Source: Alicyclobacillus pomorum DSM 14955
Lineage (GTDB): Bacteria; Bacillota; Bacilli; Alicyclobacillales; Alicyclobacillaceae
Assembly: GCF_000472905.1 (NCBI RefSeq)
Contig: NZ_AXAR01000012.1
Location: forward strand, 50,873-114,872
Direction of reading: 5' to 3'
DNA length: 64,000 nucleotides
Position numbers and translations under genes: made by a program. Under the pieces are notes generated by a model that saw only the letters and a program-made list of their open reading frames with translations, searched no databases and was not told the DNA's origin. Below, one piece after another: positions 7,732 to 16,579 of the stretch (within the stretch, counting starts at the first letter, position 1; each line of letters starts with the position of its first letter).

Positions 7732-9231
7732 TCAAGGCTTACGACTCAATTTTTCGCTTTTCATGTGCTGGCTGAACCACTCGCGCAGTTCTCGACGCGC
7801 CACTTTTCCCGCGGCGTTGCGGGGCAATTTGTCGAGACTCCACACGCGACGGGGGCGCTTATACCCGGCCAAGTGCTGACTTAGGTATTGGCGCAATCCC
7901 AATTCCGCGTTGGCTGCGTCGATGCCTTGTTTCCATACGATGACACACACTGGCACCTCACCGAGCCTATCATCTGGAATGCCAAACGCGCATACTTCTC
8001 GGACGCCTTCATATTGAAGGACAACCTGTTCAATTTCCGCAGGATATACGTTTACGCCACCGCAAATGATGAGGTCCGCTGCTCGGCCCGTGACGTGGAG
8101 GTACCCTTGTTCGTCCAGATAGCCCAGATCCCCCGGTGCAAGGAAGCCGTCACGGCGTCGGATGTTCTGTTCAAGCAACTTTGCATCGCCGGCGTATCCT
8201 GCGAAGCCCATGCCGCTCTTGACCTGAATTTCATCGTTCACAATGCGAATGCGGGCGGGGAAGAACGGACGGCCTACGGACTCGTACACGCTGGGATTAT
8301 CGGACGGTGGACAGACGGAAACAAACCCGACCTCCGAGGAACCAAAATACTCGTACATGCGGGCGTTCGGGTACACCGATTGCCATGTGCGGCGGGTCTG
8401 CACGGGCATCTTGTCCCCAGCTGTCACGCACGTGAGCGGCTTGTCCGTCGCCCACTGTGGATTCTCCTCACACACGTCCAGTACCGAGCGGTACATGGCG
8501 GGGACCATGAAGATGGCGTTCACGTCCGACTCGTTGAGCCGCTTTGCGGTGAGCGGAGGATTGAAACGGTGCTGAAGTTCTACTGTGCCTCCGATGAATA
8601 GCACGTGAAGCGCCGCGATGAGGGAGGCAGAGTAGCAGAGCGGTCCTGGGACGAGCAGGACGGTCGACTCGTTCATATGAAATTCCAGCGTCATACCGAA
8701 AAAGCTCTCTGTCCAGGAGCGGTGCGTGCGGAGCAACCCTTTCGGTGTACCCGTTGTGCCGGACGAGTAGCCGAGATAAAACACATCGTCGTCCGACAAA
8801 CCCTCGTCGAGGGAGCGCGCTTCAGTACCTGTGTGGCAAAGACTGCGAATTTCCTCGAGCGAGATGCCGTCCGAGTCTGGCGAGAGACTGCTCGTTACCC
8901 ACAGGCCGTCGTCGCGATGCACAATCACTCGCCAGGGACGCATCTGCTGCAGGATAGCGTCGTTCTCCTCCACAGTGAGTCGTGGGTTCATGGGTGCCAC
9001 CACAAACCCCGCGTGAGCCAGGCCGAGGAACAATTCCAAGTAGGTGACGCTATTCTCCAGGTGAAGTGCGACGACGTCGCCGGGTCTGCCACCCAGCGCG
9101 CGGAATGCCTGGCCAACATTGTGAATGCCCGCAGCCAACTCGCCATACGTCAATGCCTCATCGGTGGTTCGGACGGCCACCTTGCCTGGATCATATCCTG
9201 CTTTCCACAAGACACCGTCTGCAATGCGCAT
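7732..9231 (-). CDS. Acyl-CoA synthetase (AMP-forming, ANL superfamily)
   Basis: 499 residues. The AMP-binding P-loop YSSGTTGTPKG is at ~155-165. The C-terminal hinge and lid motif GRAADLIICGGVNVYPAEIE and the catalytic lysine region PRNAAGKVARREL near the end are present. It activates a carboxylate to the acyl-adenylate and then the CoA thioester; the chain length cannot be read from sequence. Start: ATG 9231 follows the thiolase stop (9234-9236) by 2 bp with an AGGTGAAG site, so translation is probably coupled; an upstream in-frame start would overlap the thiolase. Together with the thiolase and the FMN-dependent oxidoreductase it suggests a fatty-acid or 3-ketoacyl-CoA degradation operon. 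Confidence 0.85.
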   Translation of the reverse strand: MRIADGVLWKAGYDPGKVAVRTTDEALTYGELAAGIHNVGQAFRALGGRPGDVVALHLENSVTYLELFLGLAHAGFVVAPMNPRLTVEENDAILQQMRPWRVIVHRDDGLWVTSSLSPDSDGISLEEIRSLCHTGTEARSLDEGLSDDDVFYLGYSSGTTGTPKGLLRTHRSWTESFFGMTLEFHMNESTVLLVPGPLCYSASLIAALHVLFIGGTVELQHRFNPPLTAKRLNESDVNAIFMVPAMYRSVLDVCEENPQWATDKPLTCVTAGDKMPVQTRRTWQSVYPNARMYEYFGSSEVGFVSVCPPSDNPSVYESVGRPFFPARIRIVNDEIQVKSGMGFAGYAGDAKLLEQNIRRRDGFLAPGDLGYLDEQGYLHVTGRAADLIICGGVNVYPAEIEQVVLQYEGVREVCAFGIPDDRLGEVPVCVIVWKQGIDAANAELGLRQYLSQHLAGYKRPRRVWSLDKLPRNAAGKVARRELREWFSQHMKSEKLSRKP

Positions 9232-9233
9232 GG

Positions 9234-10402
9234 CTACAGCTTCACCTGCTCCCACAGTGTTGCAATGCCGAGCCCGCCACCCACCCCCATGGTGGTGAGA
9301 CCCAACAATCCGTTTCGACGCATCATGTCGTGAACGAGATGTGTGACCAAAACGGCACCGGAGGCTCCGTATGGATGGCCCAATGCGATGGCGCCTCCGT
9401 TTACGTTGAGTTTGTCCAACGGGATGCGAAGCTCGTCCACACAGGCCAGCACCTGTGCAGCAAACGCTTCGTTGAATTCCACCAGATCAACGTCATGGCG
9501 AGGCCGTTCCGTTCAAGCAATTTTTGCACCGCAGGCACCGGGCCGATGCCAAGGTAGTTGGGATCCACACCGACGACGACTGAATCCACGTAGCGCAGGC
9601 CCGTCGTAAACCCCATCTCGCGCGCTTTGGCGGCAGAGACCATCAGACAGACACAGGCGCCGTCGCTGATGCCACAGGCGTTTCCGGCCGTGACTGTGCC
9701 ATCTTGTACAAACACGGGAGGTAGACTGCCCAGCTTCTCGAGACTTGTGTCAGGGCGTGGCCCTTCGTCTGCCGTCACCGTGGTTCCATCCGTTCGTTGC
9801 ACCGGTGCAATCTCGGCAGCCAGCAGACCAGACTGTTGTGCCGCAACGGCTTTTTCGTGGCTGGCGAGGGCGAGTCTATCTTGCGCCTCCCGAGTGATAC
9901 CGTACTTTCGCGCGACATTCTCGGCTGCCATGCCCATGTCTGGATCGCCAATGTGTTCCGGAGAAAAACGGGCGCGCTGGTAGACCCGAGGGCTGTCTCG
10001 GTAGAGGTTCATCGGCTTTTCCAGTTTCCACGGTGCGCGGCTGGAGCTTTCCACCCCACCCGCGAGATACACATGGCCGTGCCCGGACCGAATTTCTTGC
10101 GCGGCAAGGTGGATGGCTTGAAGTCCCGAGCCGCACTGCATGTCCACGGTGTAGCCAGGAACGTGGATGGGCAAACCAGCTTGCAGCAGAGACAGCCGCG
10201 CTACATTCCCTCCGGGACCGACGACATTGCCGAGGACCACGTTGTCCACGTGCGCTGGATTGAGAGCCGTCTCCTCGAGCAGGTTGCGTAACACGGTCGC
10301 CGCGAGATCCTCGACGGCGACGTCAGACAAGGCGCCGCCTACCTTGCCGATGGGCGTCCGCTTCGCCCATACCACGACAGCCTCGTGTTCAGCGAGACGC
10401 AT
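9234..10402 (-). pseudogene. Thiolase (acetyl-CoA acyltransferase family), frameshifted
   Basis: From ATG 10402 the frame runs through a normal thiolase N-terminus (VVWAKRTPIGK, catalytic VDMQCGSGLQ with Cys90) to about 9500. It then shifts: the continuation [18 protein letters not shown] and [15 protein letters not shown] lies in another frame down to TAG 9234-9236. One base (or four) appears to be missing in the region 9485-9505. The usual second catalytic Cys of the C-terminal CxGGG motif is also changed: here it reads [10 protein letters not shown], with glycine in its place. Either the gene is inactive, or the frameshift is a sequencing or assembly error in a divergent thiolase-like protein. 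Start and stop overlap or abut the neighbouring genes, so it was part of a tight operon. Confidence 0.85.
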
Positions 10403-11358
10403 TACAACCCCATCCGCCCAATTTTGTCTAACATCGTGCGCGCGGTCGTGATCATCTCGTCAAACAACTCAGCAACGGTCGGCACATTCCTGATGAGCCC
10501 CATCGATTGACCGGCCCAGGCAAACCCTTCGTCCATTCGCCCTTCAATGGCGGCGTGGCGATTTCGTTCACCGGAAATGAATGGCCTCAGTTTCTCCGCG
10601 GTGGTGCCTCTCCGTTCTTCTTCGAGAATTTTTTCCACCCATTCTGACGGTAACACGCGGCCTGGAGCGCCGATGGTCCGTTTAATCACGATCGTATCGG
10701 TCTCCTGTCCGCGCACCAATGCTTCCTTGTAAGCAGAATGCGCGATACATTCCTTTGTGGCGACAAACCGAGTTCCCATTTCAATGCCTTCGGCCCCGAG
10801 CGCCAACGCCGCCAGAAAACCGCGCCCATCGGCAATGCCGCCGCTCGCAATCACGGGAATCTGCACGGACTCCACGACGCGGGGAATGAGGACAATGGTT
10901 CCTGTATCAACTCGGCCGATGTGACCACCACCTTCTTGGCCCACTGCCATCACAGCGTCTGCGCCCAAAGATTCCGCCTTTTGCGCTTGACGAACAGTGC
11001 CAACGAGAACGAGTTTTTTCACGGGACTGTTCTCGAGCCTCCGAAGGATGGGTTCCGGATTGCCGCCTGTCAACGAGATGGCCGATACGCCTTCTTCCAG
11101 CACCACATCGATAAAGTCGTCCACCGATTTGTGCTGGCTAATGGCGATATTCACGCCGAATGGACGGTCGGTTAGAGATTTCGTCTTGCGAATTTCCTCC
11201 CGCAAGTGTTCAGGAGAGGGGAGTGAGGTTGCCGTGATTTGGCCCAAACCTCCAGCGTTCGAGACCGCCGATGCGAGTTCAGAATACGCCAGATTGGCGA
11301 GGCCACCTTGGATGATTGGATATGTAATGCCCAACAATTCGGTCACACGCGTTTTCAT
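10402..11358 (-). CDS. FMN-dependent nitronate monooxygenase / FabK-like enoyl reductase
   Basis: 318-322 residues, a TIM-barrel flavoprotein of the 2-nitropropane dioxygenase family: YPIIQGGLANLAYSELASAV at the N-terminus, GADAVMAVGQEGGGHIGR in the centre (the substrate and phosphate loop, with the His typical of the family), then IPVIASGGIADGRG and LGAEGIEMGTRF. Members oxidise alkyl nitronates, or act as enoyl-ACP reductase II (FabK). The operon partners thiolase and acyl-CoA synthetase favour an acyl-chain role, but that is inference. AGAAGG abuts ATG 11370 and lies 12 nt from ATG 11358, so 11358 is preferred. Its TAA overlaps the thiolase ATG (TAATG), showing coupling. Confidence 0.75.
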   Translation of the reverse strand: MKTRVTELLGITYPIIQGGLANLAYSELASAVSNAGGLGQITATSLPSPEHLREEIRKTKSLTDRPFGVNIAISQHKSVDDFIDVVLEEGVSAISLTGGNPEPILRRLENSPVKKLVLVGTVRQAQKAESLGADAVMAVGQEGGGHIGRVDTGTIVLIPRVVESVQIPVIASGGIADGRGFLAALALGAEGIEMGTRFVATKECIAHSAYKEALVRGQETDTIVIKRTIGAPGRVLPSEWVEKILEEERRGTTAEKLRPFISGERNRHAAIEGRMDEGFAWAGQSMGLIRNVPTVAELFDEMITTARTMLDKIGRMGL

Positions 11359-11370
11359 GTTGTTTCCCAT

Positions 11371-11743
11371 CCTTCTACGTCCGCTATGAAAAACGGACTT
11401 GTAATTGTGAACTTACAGTCAATACAGAGTTAACATACGTTGCGCCTCAGCGCAACCCATGGCAGTTGAACATCCGTGCCTATTTGATGGTCTGAGAGGG
11501 AAAATACAAGTAGATTGGGGTCATCATCGCGCGCGAAGCCGGTGGACGCGGATGCTTGCGAATGGACAGGGTAATCCTTGTGGAGAAAGCGCTGTGCCGC
11601 GAGTTCCGGAGACGCTAGAGTGGTCTCCGGATCCACTTCGCGACGTGCGATTGCACATTCGATTCCTTGTTCTTAGAAGAAATATCCATTAGACTGGGCC
11701 GTCCGCTGCCACTGCGGCCGGCCCACATTCAACTCGCGAACAA
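11371..11743. other. Intergenic region, 373 bp, no supported gene
   Basis: It separates two minus-strand operons. Near its right end TGGGCC...GGCCCA with inner GTCCGC/GCGG pairing (about 11694-11724) forms a GC-rich stem-loop that may terminate the efflux operon. A 68-codon minus frame (11430-11636) has no ribosome site or recognisable motif and is not called. I found no convincing promoter for the oxidoreductase operon. Confidence 0.4.
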
Positions 11744-13366
11744 TCACTGGTTCATCTTGGCCGGCGCAGGCAACGCATGAATGGCCGTCTGCCTTTCCTT
11801 GCTCGCGGCCTTCTTAGCCCTTCTTAGGAACAGGGACATGATAAACGACACACAGGCGATGCCGGTGGCCACCAGAAAGGCGTCGTCGATTCCCTGTACC
11901 GTCGCCCGCTGCATGGCCATCCCGTATAGCATCTGCTGTGCTATCGCCATACCGGTTTGTAATGGCTGCCCGAGCTGCGCCGCCAGGCCTTGCGCCATGC
12001 TGTGCATCGTATAGTACATCTGGGGGTTCGTCGACGAGACGTTGTTCACGTACTGCGCGTAATGCAGAGTGGTACGGTTTGACATGACAGTGATGAGCAG
12101 CGACGTCCCGAGCGACGCGGCGACCATGCGCACAGTGTTCGCCGCCGCCGTGCCGTGGCTGTTCAGATGCCGCGGCAGGTGGTTCAATCCTGCCGTCATG
12201 ATGGTCATCATCAAGAACGACATGCCGAACATCCGGAACGTGTATACAATCATAACGTGCATGTATGTCGTATCCATGGTCAGATGGCCCAGTTCCCACG
12301 TCGTAGCGATGGTGATGAGCAGGCCGAAAATCGCCAACGGCCGTACCCCGATTTTGTCCAGCAAGGCGCCGGAAATCGGGGACATGATGCCCATCACAAT
12401 GGCGCCCGGCAACAACAGTAAACCGGAATCCAGCGGCGAATAGCCGCGGACGTTCTGGATGTAGATGGGCGTGAGAAGCGCCCCGCCGAACATGGCCATG
12501 TTGAGGACCGAGCTGACGCCGGCGGAGAGCGAGTACATGCCGTATTTGAATACGCGTAGGTTGAGCAACGGGTTTTCCGACGTCAGCTCCCGCCACACGA
12601 AAGCGGCGACGAAAATCACGCCGACGATAAGGCTCACTCGTACCTCCGAACTGCCCCAGCCATTGTTCCCGGCTTCGCTGAATCCGTACAGCAGTGAACC
12701 CAAGCCGATGGTCGAGAAGAGAAAACTCCAAATTTCGAACTTCGGCTTCGTCACGTCCGTGACATTCCTCAGAAAGATGGCAGAGACGATGAGCGCGATG
12801 ACGGCAATCGGGATCACGATGTAGAACAGCAACCGCCAGGAGTAATTTTGGATGATCCAGCCGGACAGGGTCGGTCCCACGGCGGGAGCGAAGAACATCG
12901 CGATACCGATAGTTCCCATCGCTTTGCCGCGCGTCTCCGGTGGGAACAAATTCAGGATGACCGTCATCATGAGCGGCATCATGGTGCCAGCCCCGGCGGC
13001 CTGTACAATGCGTCCGATGAGCATGACACTGAATCCGGGCGACACTGCGCAGATGATGGATCCGACGGTAAAACACGACAGGGCGCCGAGAAACATTTGG
13101 CGCGTTGTGAACGTCGCCATCAGCCAGGCGGTAATCGGGATGATGATGCCGTTCGTCAGCATGTAGGCCGTCGTCAACCATTGAATCGTGTTCGCCGAGA
13201 CGTTGAAGTCATTCATTAATTGCGGAATGGCTACGTTCAGCAAAGTCTGGTTCAGAATCGCCACAAACGCACCTAGAACCAACGAGGCGATAATCGGAAC
13301 CTTGCGGATTTCCTCCAAATTTGGGGCGTCTGCGGCCTGATCCCGACGGATGACTACTGGTTTCAT
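11744..13366 (-). CDS. EmrB/QacA-type multidrug efflux MFS transporter (DHA2, 14 TM)
   Basis: 540 residues with about 14 hydrophobic segments. DHA2 landmarks: FVAILNQTLLNVAIPQLM in TM1 (the D/E-less variant of the LDxTIVNVALP motif), WLTTAYMLTNGIIIP in TM2, LIGRIVQAAGAGTMMPLMM (motif C region of TM4/5) and GIAMFFAPAVGPTLSGWI. It exports drugs or lipophilic compounds in exchange for protons. AAGGAGGGGGC precedes the ATG. It lies 16 bp downstream of the HlyD-like gene in the same operon, the normal EmrAB pairing. The divergent TetR gene is the likely regulator. Confidence 0.88.
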   Translation of the reverse strand: MKPVVIRRDQAADAPNLEEIRKVPIIASLVLGAFVAILNQTLLNVAIPQLMNDFNVSANTIQWLTTAYMLTNGIIIPITAWLMATFTTRQMFLGALSCFTVGSIICAVSPGFSVMLIGRIVQAAGAGTMMPLMMTVILNLFPPETRGKAMGTIGIAMFFAPAVGPTLSGWIIQNYSWRLLFYIVIPIAVIALIVSAIFLRNVTDVTKPKFEIWSFLFSTIGLGSLLYGFSEAGNNGWGSSEVRVSLIVGVIFVAAFVWRELTSENPLLNLRVFKYGMYSLSAGVSSVLNMAMFGGALLTPIYIQNVRGYSPLDSGLLLLPGAIVMGIMSPISGALLDKIGVRPLAIFGLLITIATTWELGHLTMDTTYMHVMIVYTFRMFGMSFLMMTIMTAGLNHLPRHLNSHGTAAANTVRMVAASLGTSLLITVMSNRTTLHYAQYVNNVSSTNPQMYYTMHSMAQGLAAQLGQPLQTGMAIAQQMLYGMAMQRATVQGIDDAFLVATGIACVSFIMSLFLRRAKKAASKERQTAIHALPAPAKMNQ

Positions 13367-13382
13367 GAATAACGCCCCCTCC

Positions 13383-14033
13383 TTACTTGTGAATCCGCAC
13401 TTCCGCGCTCATGCCAGGTTCCAGTCGGCCTCCGCTGTACCCTTGCAATTGGATCTTCACAGGGATGACCTGCGTCACCTTCGTATAGTTCGCATTGGTG
13501 TTCTGTGTCGGCAGCAGGGAGAACGACGAGGCGGTGGCCTGACCGATTTGATTCACCACGCCGCTCAAGGTCGTACCCGGGTATGCATCGACATATACGT
13601 CGACGTTCTGGCCGACCTTGACTTGACTGATTTCCGTCTCCTTCATGTTCGCGGTGACCCACAGATCATTCAGATTGTAGGCGTAGGCGAGCGGCGTACC
13701 CGGTGCCACGTATTCATTCTTCGTCACCATGGACTGCACGATGGTACCATCCACAGGCTCCGGTATCGTGATGTTCTGGGTTCCATTGGCCGTCGTCACC
13801 TGCAGGGTGCCGACCGCATCGCCTGCGGCGAATTGCGTGCCGACCGTGCCATTCCAGGATGTGATTTTACCAGCGGCCGGAGCCGCAATGACGATTTGTT
13901 GGCCTGTCACTTGGGCGTCATCCGTAGACAGGTACAGCGTGGACTGATTATAAAAGTAGTACCCGACAAATCCCGCAATGATGACAACGAGGATAATCAC
14001 CACGTTCACGATAAGCATGCGTCTTGCGTTCAC
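13383..14033 (-). CDS. HlyD/EmrA-like membrane fusion protein
   Basis: 216 residues from GTG 14033, with GGGAGGAA 9 nt upstream. It has an N-terminal membrane anchor (LIVNVVIILVVIIAGFVGYYF). Split biotinyl/lipoyl-like halves follow: STDDAQVTGQQIVIAAPAAG is the classic EmrA/HlyD start of the barrel, and NDLWVTANMKETEISQVKVG and LEPGMSAEVRIHK are the beta-barrel end. It is shorter than Gram-negative EmrA (~390) because the alpha-hairpin is minimal, as usual in monoderm bacteria. It probably presents substrate to, or stabilises, the EmrB-like transporter encoded 16 bp downstream. Confidence 0.88.
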   Translation of the reverse strand: MNARRMLIVNVVIILVVIIAGFVGYYFYNQSTLYLSTDDAQVTGQQIVIAAPAAGKITSWNGTVGTQFAAGDAVGTLQVTTANGTQNITIPEPVDGTIVQSMVTKNEYVAPGTPLAYAYNLNDLWVTANMKETEISQVKVGQNVDVYVDAYPGTTLSGVVNQIGQATASSFSLLPTQNTNANYTKVTQVIPVKIQLQGYSGGRLEPGMSAEVRIHK

Positions 14034-14228
14034 TATCTTCCATTCCTCCCGAGGCTACGTTATTCAGTGTTTTTGATGAATATCCAACAGTCGCCGGATG
14101 TCTTCCGGCTAGCCATTTCACAAGCGGCGCAACATCCTGCATTCGCCTGGAGTCACGGGCGCGCTAGCGCATCCATGACTTATGTTTATTCCTCCTCGCG
14201 AAAATTTTAGACTGTATACTTTTAGATC

Positions 14229-14258
14229 ATTATAATATTTATCGATAAAACATATCAA
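14229..14258 (-). promoter_or_regulatory. Promoter of the efflux operon with a palindromic spacer
   Basis: On the minus strand TTGATA (complement of 14253-14258), an 18-bp spacer and TATAAT (complement of 14229-14234) form a strong sigma-A-like promoter. The spacer contains the perfect 12-bp palindrome TTTATCGATAAA (14238-14249), a possible operator. The predicted start lies ~190 bp upstream of the HlyD-like gene, leaving a long leader (14034-14222) in which I see no gene. Confidence 0.6.
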
Positions 14259-14416
14259 TGACTTCGCCGGAATTTGGATCAAAACGGAAACCAGGTGACC
14301 ATGTTACACGTCCTCTAACAGGGAGGTGTTTGCAGGGTGGAAAGATGCAAGACATCTTTTGACCTTGTCCAATTTATCCGTTGGCGTCTCACAGGAAAAG
14401 TCTTTCGTTTGACCCC

Positions 14417-14474
14417 TTGACGCAATGTGTAACCAATGGTTATATTGTGACCAACGGTTACTAACCGGTGGTTA
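14417..14474 (+). promoter_or_regulatory. tetR promoter with three tandem AACC...GGTT operators
   Basis: TTGACG (14417-14422), an 18-bp spacer and TATATT (14441-14446) form the promoter. Three similar dyads overlap it: TAACCAATGGTTA (14430-14442, perfect), GTGACCAACGGTTAC (14447-14461, near-perfect) and TAACCGGTGGTTA (14462-14474, near-perfect). They share AACC-N4-5-GGTT arms and cover the spacer, the -10 and the start site. Autorepression by the TetR protein encoded 50 bp downstream is the simplest reading. Confidence 0.7.
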
Positions 14475-14524
14475 TCGACCGCGTTTTGTGCCGCACATCA
14501 TGTGGAAGGGAGGTATTGTCAACC

Positions 14525-15166
14525 ATGCCGAACAGACAAGAAATCCGATCCGAAGAAACAAAGCGCGCGATTCTGACTGCCGCCGGAACACTGTTTGCTG
14601 ACCGAGGGTATGATGCGGTGACCATGCGGGAGATTGCAAAAGCGGCGGGATGTTCGCATACAACCATCTATATCTACTTCAAGGACAAGGAAGCGTTGCT
14701 TCATCAGCTTTCCATGGAGCCACTCCAGTCCTTGAAAACACAAATGGAGTCTGTGCTCGGGAACGAAACCCTATCTACTGATGACCGTCTGAAATCTATC
14801 ACGAAACAGTTTATCGAATTCTGCCTGGCCAACCGCAACATGTACACCGTCTTTTTCATGACGAAAGCAGCTCGGGTAGACGAGGAAGCTCCCGCTTCGG
14901 AGCTGAACAAATTGCGAAACCAGCTGTTTGGAATGTTGCGCAAAGCCATTCAAGAGGCGTTGAACCTAAGACAAGACTTCAGCGATTTGGGGTTGGCCTA
15001 CGCACGGATTTACTTCTTCACGTTGCAAGGGATTCTGGCTACATATCACCAGTCAGAAGAGTCTGTCGACGCTCTGGTGGATAGGCTATCATCCACGTTC
15101 AATCTCGCAATAGACGTCCTGTTGGCCGGCTTTAAGGAAACCGCGAAAGGGGCTAGTTCGAAGTGA
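14525..15166 (+). CDS. TetR/AcrR-family transcriptional regulator
   Basis: 213 residues from ATG 14525, with GGGAGGT about 11 nt upstream. The N-terminal TetR HTH is textbook: ETKRAILTAAGTLFADRGYD, VTMREIAKAAGCSHTTIYIY, FKDKEALLHQ. The C-terminal ~150 residues are the all-helical ligand and dimerisation domain (FCLANRNMYTVFFMTKAARV, a motif often seen in regulators of efflux or fatty-acid genes). The triple palindrome array in its promoter suggests autorepression. The divergent EmrAB-like operon is the probable second target, though its own promoter carries a different palindrome. Its stop overlaps the next gene (GTGA), so the hydrolase is coupled. Confidence 0.88.
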   Translation: MPNRQEIRSEETKRAILTAAGTLFADRGYDAVTMREIAKAAGCSHTTIYIYFKDKEALLHQLSMEPLQSLKTQMESVLGNETLSTDDRLKSITKQFIEFCLANRNMYTVFFMTKAARVDEEAPASELNKLRNQLFGMLRKAIQEALNLRQDFSDLGLAYARIYFFTLQGILATYHQSEESVDALVDRLSSTFNLAIDVLLAGFKETAKGASSK

Positions 15167-15861
15167 AAATGGAACGGGTGTCGGAGCACATCTGGAGCCT
15201 CAGGACGTGGGTGGGATTTCCGGTTCACGCGTGGTTGGTCATGGACGGTGATGGAGTCACTTTGGTGGATACTGGATTCTCTTTCATGGCGAACGGCATC
15301 TTAAAGCACTTACATCGTTTGAATGCAGGTTCGCTGCAAAGGATTTTGCTCACCCATGGGCACTCGGATCATGTCGGATCTGTGGACCGCATTGTCAAAG
15401 ACACTCCCGTACCCGTTTACGCGCACCGGATTGAATTGCCGTACATGAACGGAGAGCTCATTTACCCACGCCGCAAAAAACCCGAGTTCAACATCACGAA
15501 GGGGCTGGCCCTGGCGCTTGCCGAAGACGCCAACGGGAACCTCGAGAGGGTCGCGGGGTTGAAGCCGTATCTCACACCCGGACATTCTCCTGGACACGTT
15601 GTGTATTATCACGAGGCGGATAAGGTACTGGTCGCGGGCGATTTGTTTACGTCCAAGCGCGGGAAGCTGCACAGACCGATGCCCATGTTCACGGCCGATA
15701 TGGCAGAAGCCGTGAAGAGCAGTGCCATTGTGAAGACGTTGAAACCGAGACGGGTGGAAGTGTGTCATGGTGGGCCTGTCTTCAATGCTGCGGATCAACT
15801 GGAGGAATACGTCAAGACCACCGCTGCTCGGTTTTCCATTCCCAGCTATGAACTGGAGTAG
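15163..15861 (+). CDS. Metallo-beta-lactamase-fold hydrolase
   Basis: 232 residues. The start GTG 15163 overlaps the tetR stop (GTGA); ATG 15169 is an alternative. Zinc-ligand motifs in order: LLTHGHSDHVGSVD (HxHxDH at ~65-70), TPGHSPGHVVYY (third His), VAGDLFTS (bridging Asp) and VCHGGPV (last His). This is the glyoxalase-II/lactonase-like branch, not a true beta-lactamase. The substrate is unknown: thioesters, lactones or organophosphorus-like compounds are all possible. Coupling to TetR and the neighbouring efflux pump suggests a role in handling the same xenobiotic or metabolite. Confidence 0.85.
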   Translation: MKMERVSEHIWSLRTWVGFPVHAWLVMDGDGVTLVDTGFSFMANGILKHLHRLNAGSLQRILLTHGHSDHVGSVDRIVKDTPVPVYAHRIELPYMNGELIYPRRKKPEFNITKGLALALAEDANGNLERVAGLKPYLTPGHSPGHVVYYHEADKVLVAGDLFTSKRGKLHRPMPMFTADMAEAVKSSAIVKTLKPRRVEVCHGGPVFNAADQLEEYVKTTAARFSIPSYELE

Positions 15862-15915
15862 ACCATTACGCGAAACGGTGCGGTCCTGGAATATTGCGTG
15901 CCATCAAACGAGCAA

Positions 15916-15943
15916 GAGCCTGAGGAATGAATCACTCAGGCTC
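15916..15943. terminator. Bidirectional stem-loop terminator
   Basis: GAGCCTGAG (15916-15924) pairs perfectly with CTCAGGCTC (15935-15943). It lies 55 bp after the hydrolase stop and just before the end of the convergent phosphoesterase pseudogene. A weak T-rich stretch follows on the plus side. Confidence 0.65.
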
Positions 15944-15970
15944 CGAAATTAACAACAGGTTGTTTTTAGA

Positions 15971-16520
15971 TCACTTCGATGATTGTAGCTGGTTATCCTG
16001 TGTCGAATGGTGGGCTGAAGGGACCTGGACCGTGTATTGATTGATCCATTGCTCGTTCGTGAAATCTCTTCCCTTGACTACAACTTTATCGTTGTACACC
16101 TGAACGTAAAGTCCTTCACTGTCCCCGACCAAGCTATTCGTGACCGGATTCCACGGATTGCGAACACAAGAATCATTAAATGCTGTGAACTAACCTTGCC
16201 ACATTGTTCCTGGTTGGTTTTTTAAAGTCCAGTGGCTGTGGCCGGAGAAGAAGATAACTTGAGGATACTTGTTGAGAAGACTTGTTAATTTATCAGCGTT
16301 CACAATATCATTTCCGCTTCCGGCTACTGTATTCGGAATGGGTTGATGCAAAAACACAAAAGCCGGCTTATTTCGGGGGGTATGTTTCAATTCGTTATCT
16401 AACCATTGCAACTGTGTGTCTGACAAAACGGCATTATTTAAATTACTCACTTCGTAATGCGGGATTGTTCTTTCATCTTACTATTTGGTAAATTTCGACT
16501 CACATCAATGCCGATTGCAA
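15971..16520 (-). pseudogene. Calcineurin-like metallophosphoesterase, C-terminal remnant with a nonsense codon
   Basis: Minus-strand frames encode FAIGIDVSRNLPNSK (16460-16520), a frameshift, then LSDTQLQWLDNELKH, RNKPAFVFLHQPI and VIFFSGHSHWTLKNQPGTMW. The FxHQP and GHSH elements are the late metal-binding motifs of the calcineurin-like fold. A TAG near 16196-16198 then interrupts an otherwise continuous frame that goes on with FNDSCVRNPWNPVTNSLV to a natural stop at 15971-15973. The N-terminal D-x-H and GDxxD motifs are missing. It is therefore a decayed gene, although the post-TAG coding sequence is well preserved and suggests recent inactivation. Confidence 0.8.
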
Positions 16521-16524
16521 AACA

Positions 16525-16555
16525 AAGAAACCGAGGTGTCGGTCCTCGGTTTCTT
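16525..16555 (-). terminator. Intrinsic terminator of the redox cluster
   Basis: A 12-bp perfect stem AAGAAACCGAGG (16525-16536) / CCTCGGTTTCTT (16544-16555) with a 7-nt loop. On the minus strand it is followed by TTTGTTTTG. It lies 25 bp after the stop of the DoxX-like gene. Confidence 0.75.
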
Positions 16556-16579
16556 CGCAAATGGGTCGCCAACGTTTTC

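Noticed and set aside
11430..11636. A 68-codon minus-strand frame in the gap before the efflux operon
   Set aside because: No ribosome site, no motif and no conservation that I can name.
11814..13181. A 455-codon minus-strand frame rich in His, Arg and Asp
   Set aside because: It is the out-of-frame shadow of the EmrB-like gene in GC-biased DNA; the composition is typical of antisense or offset frames.
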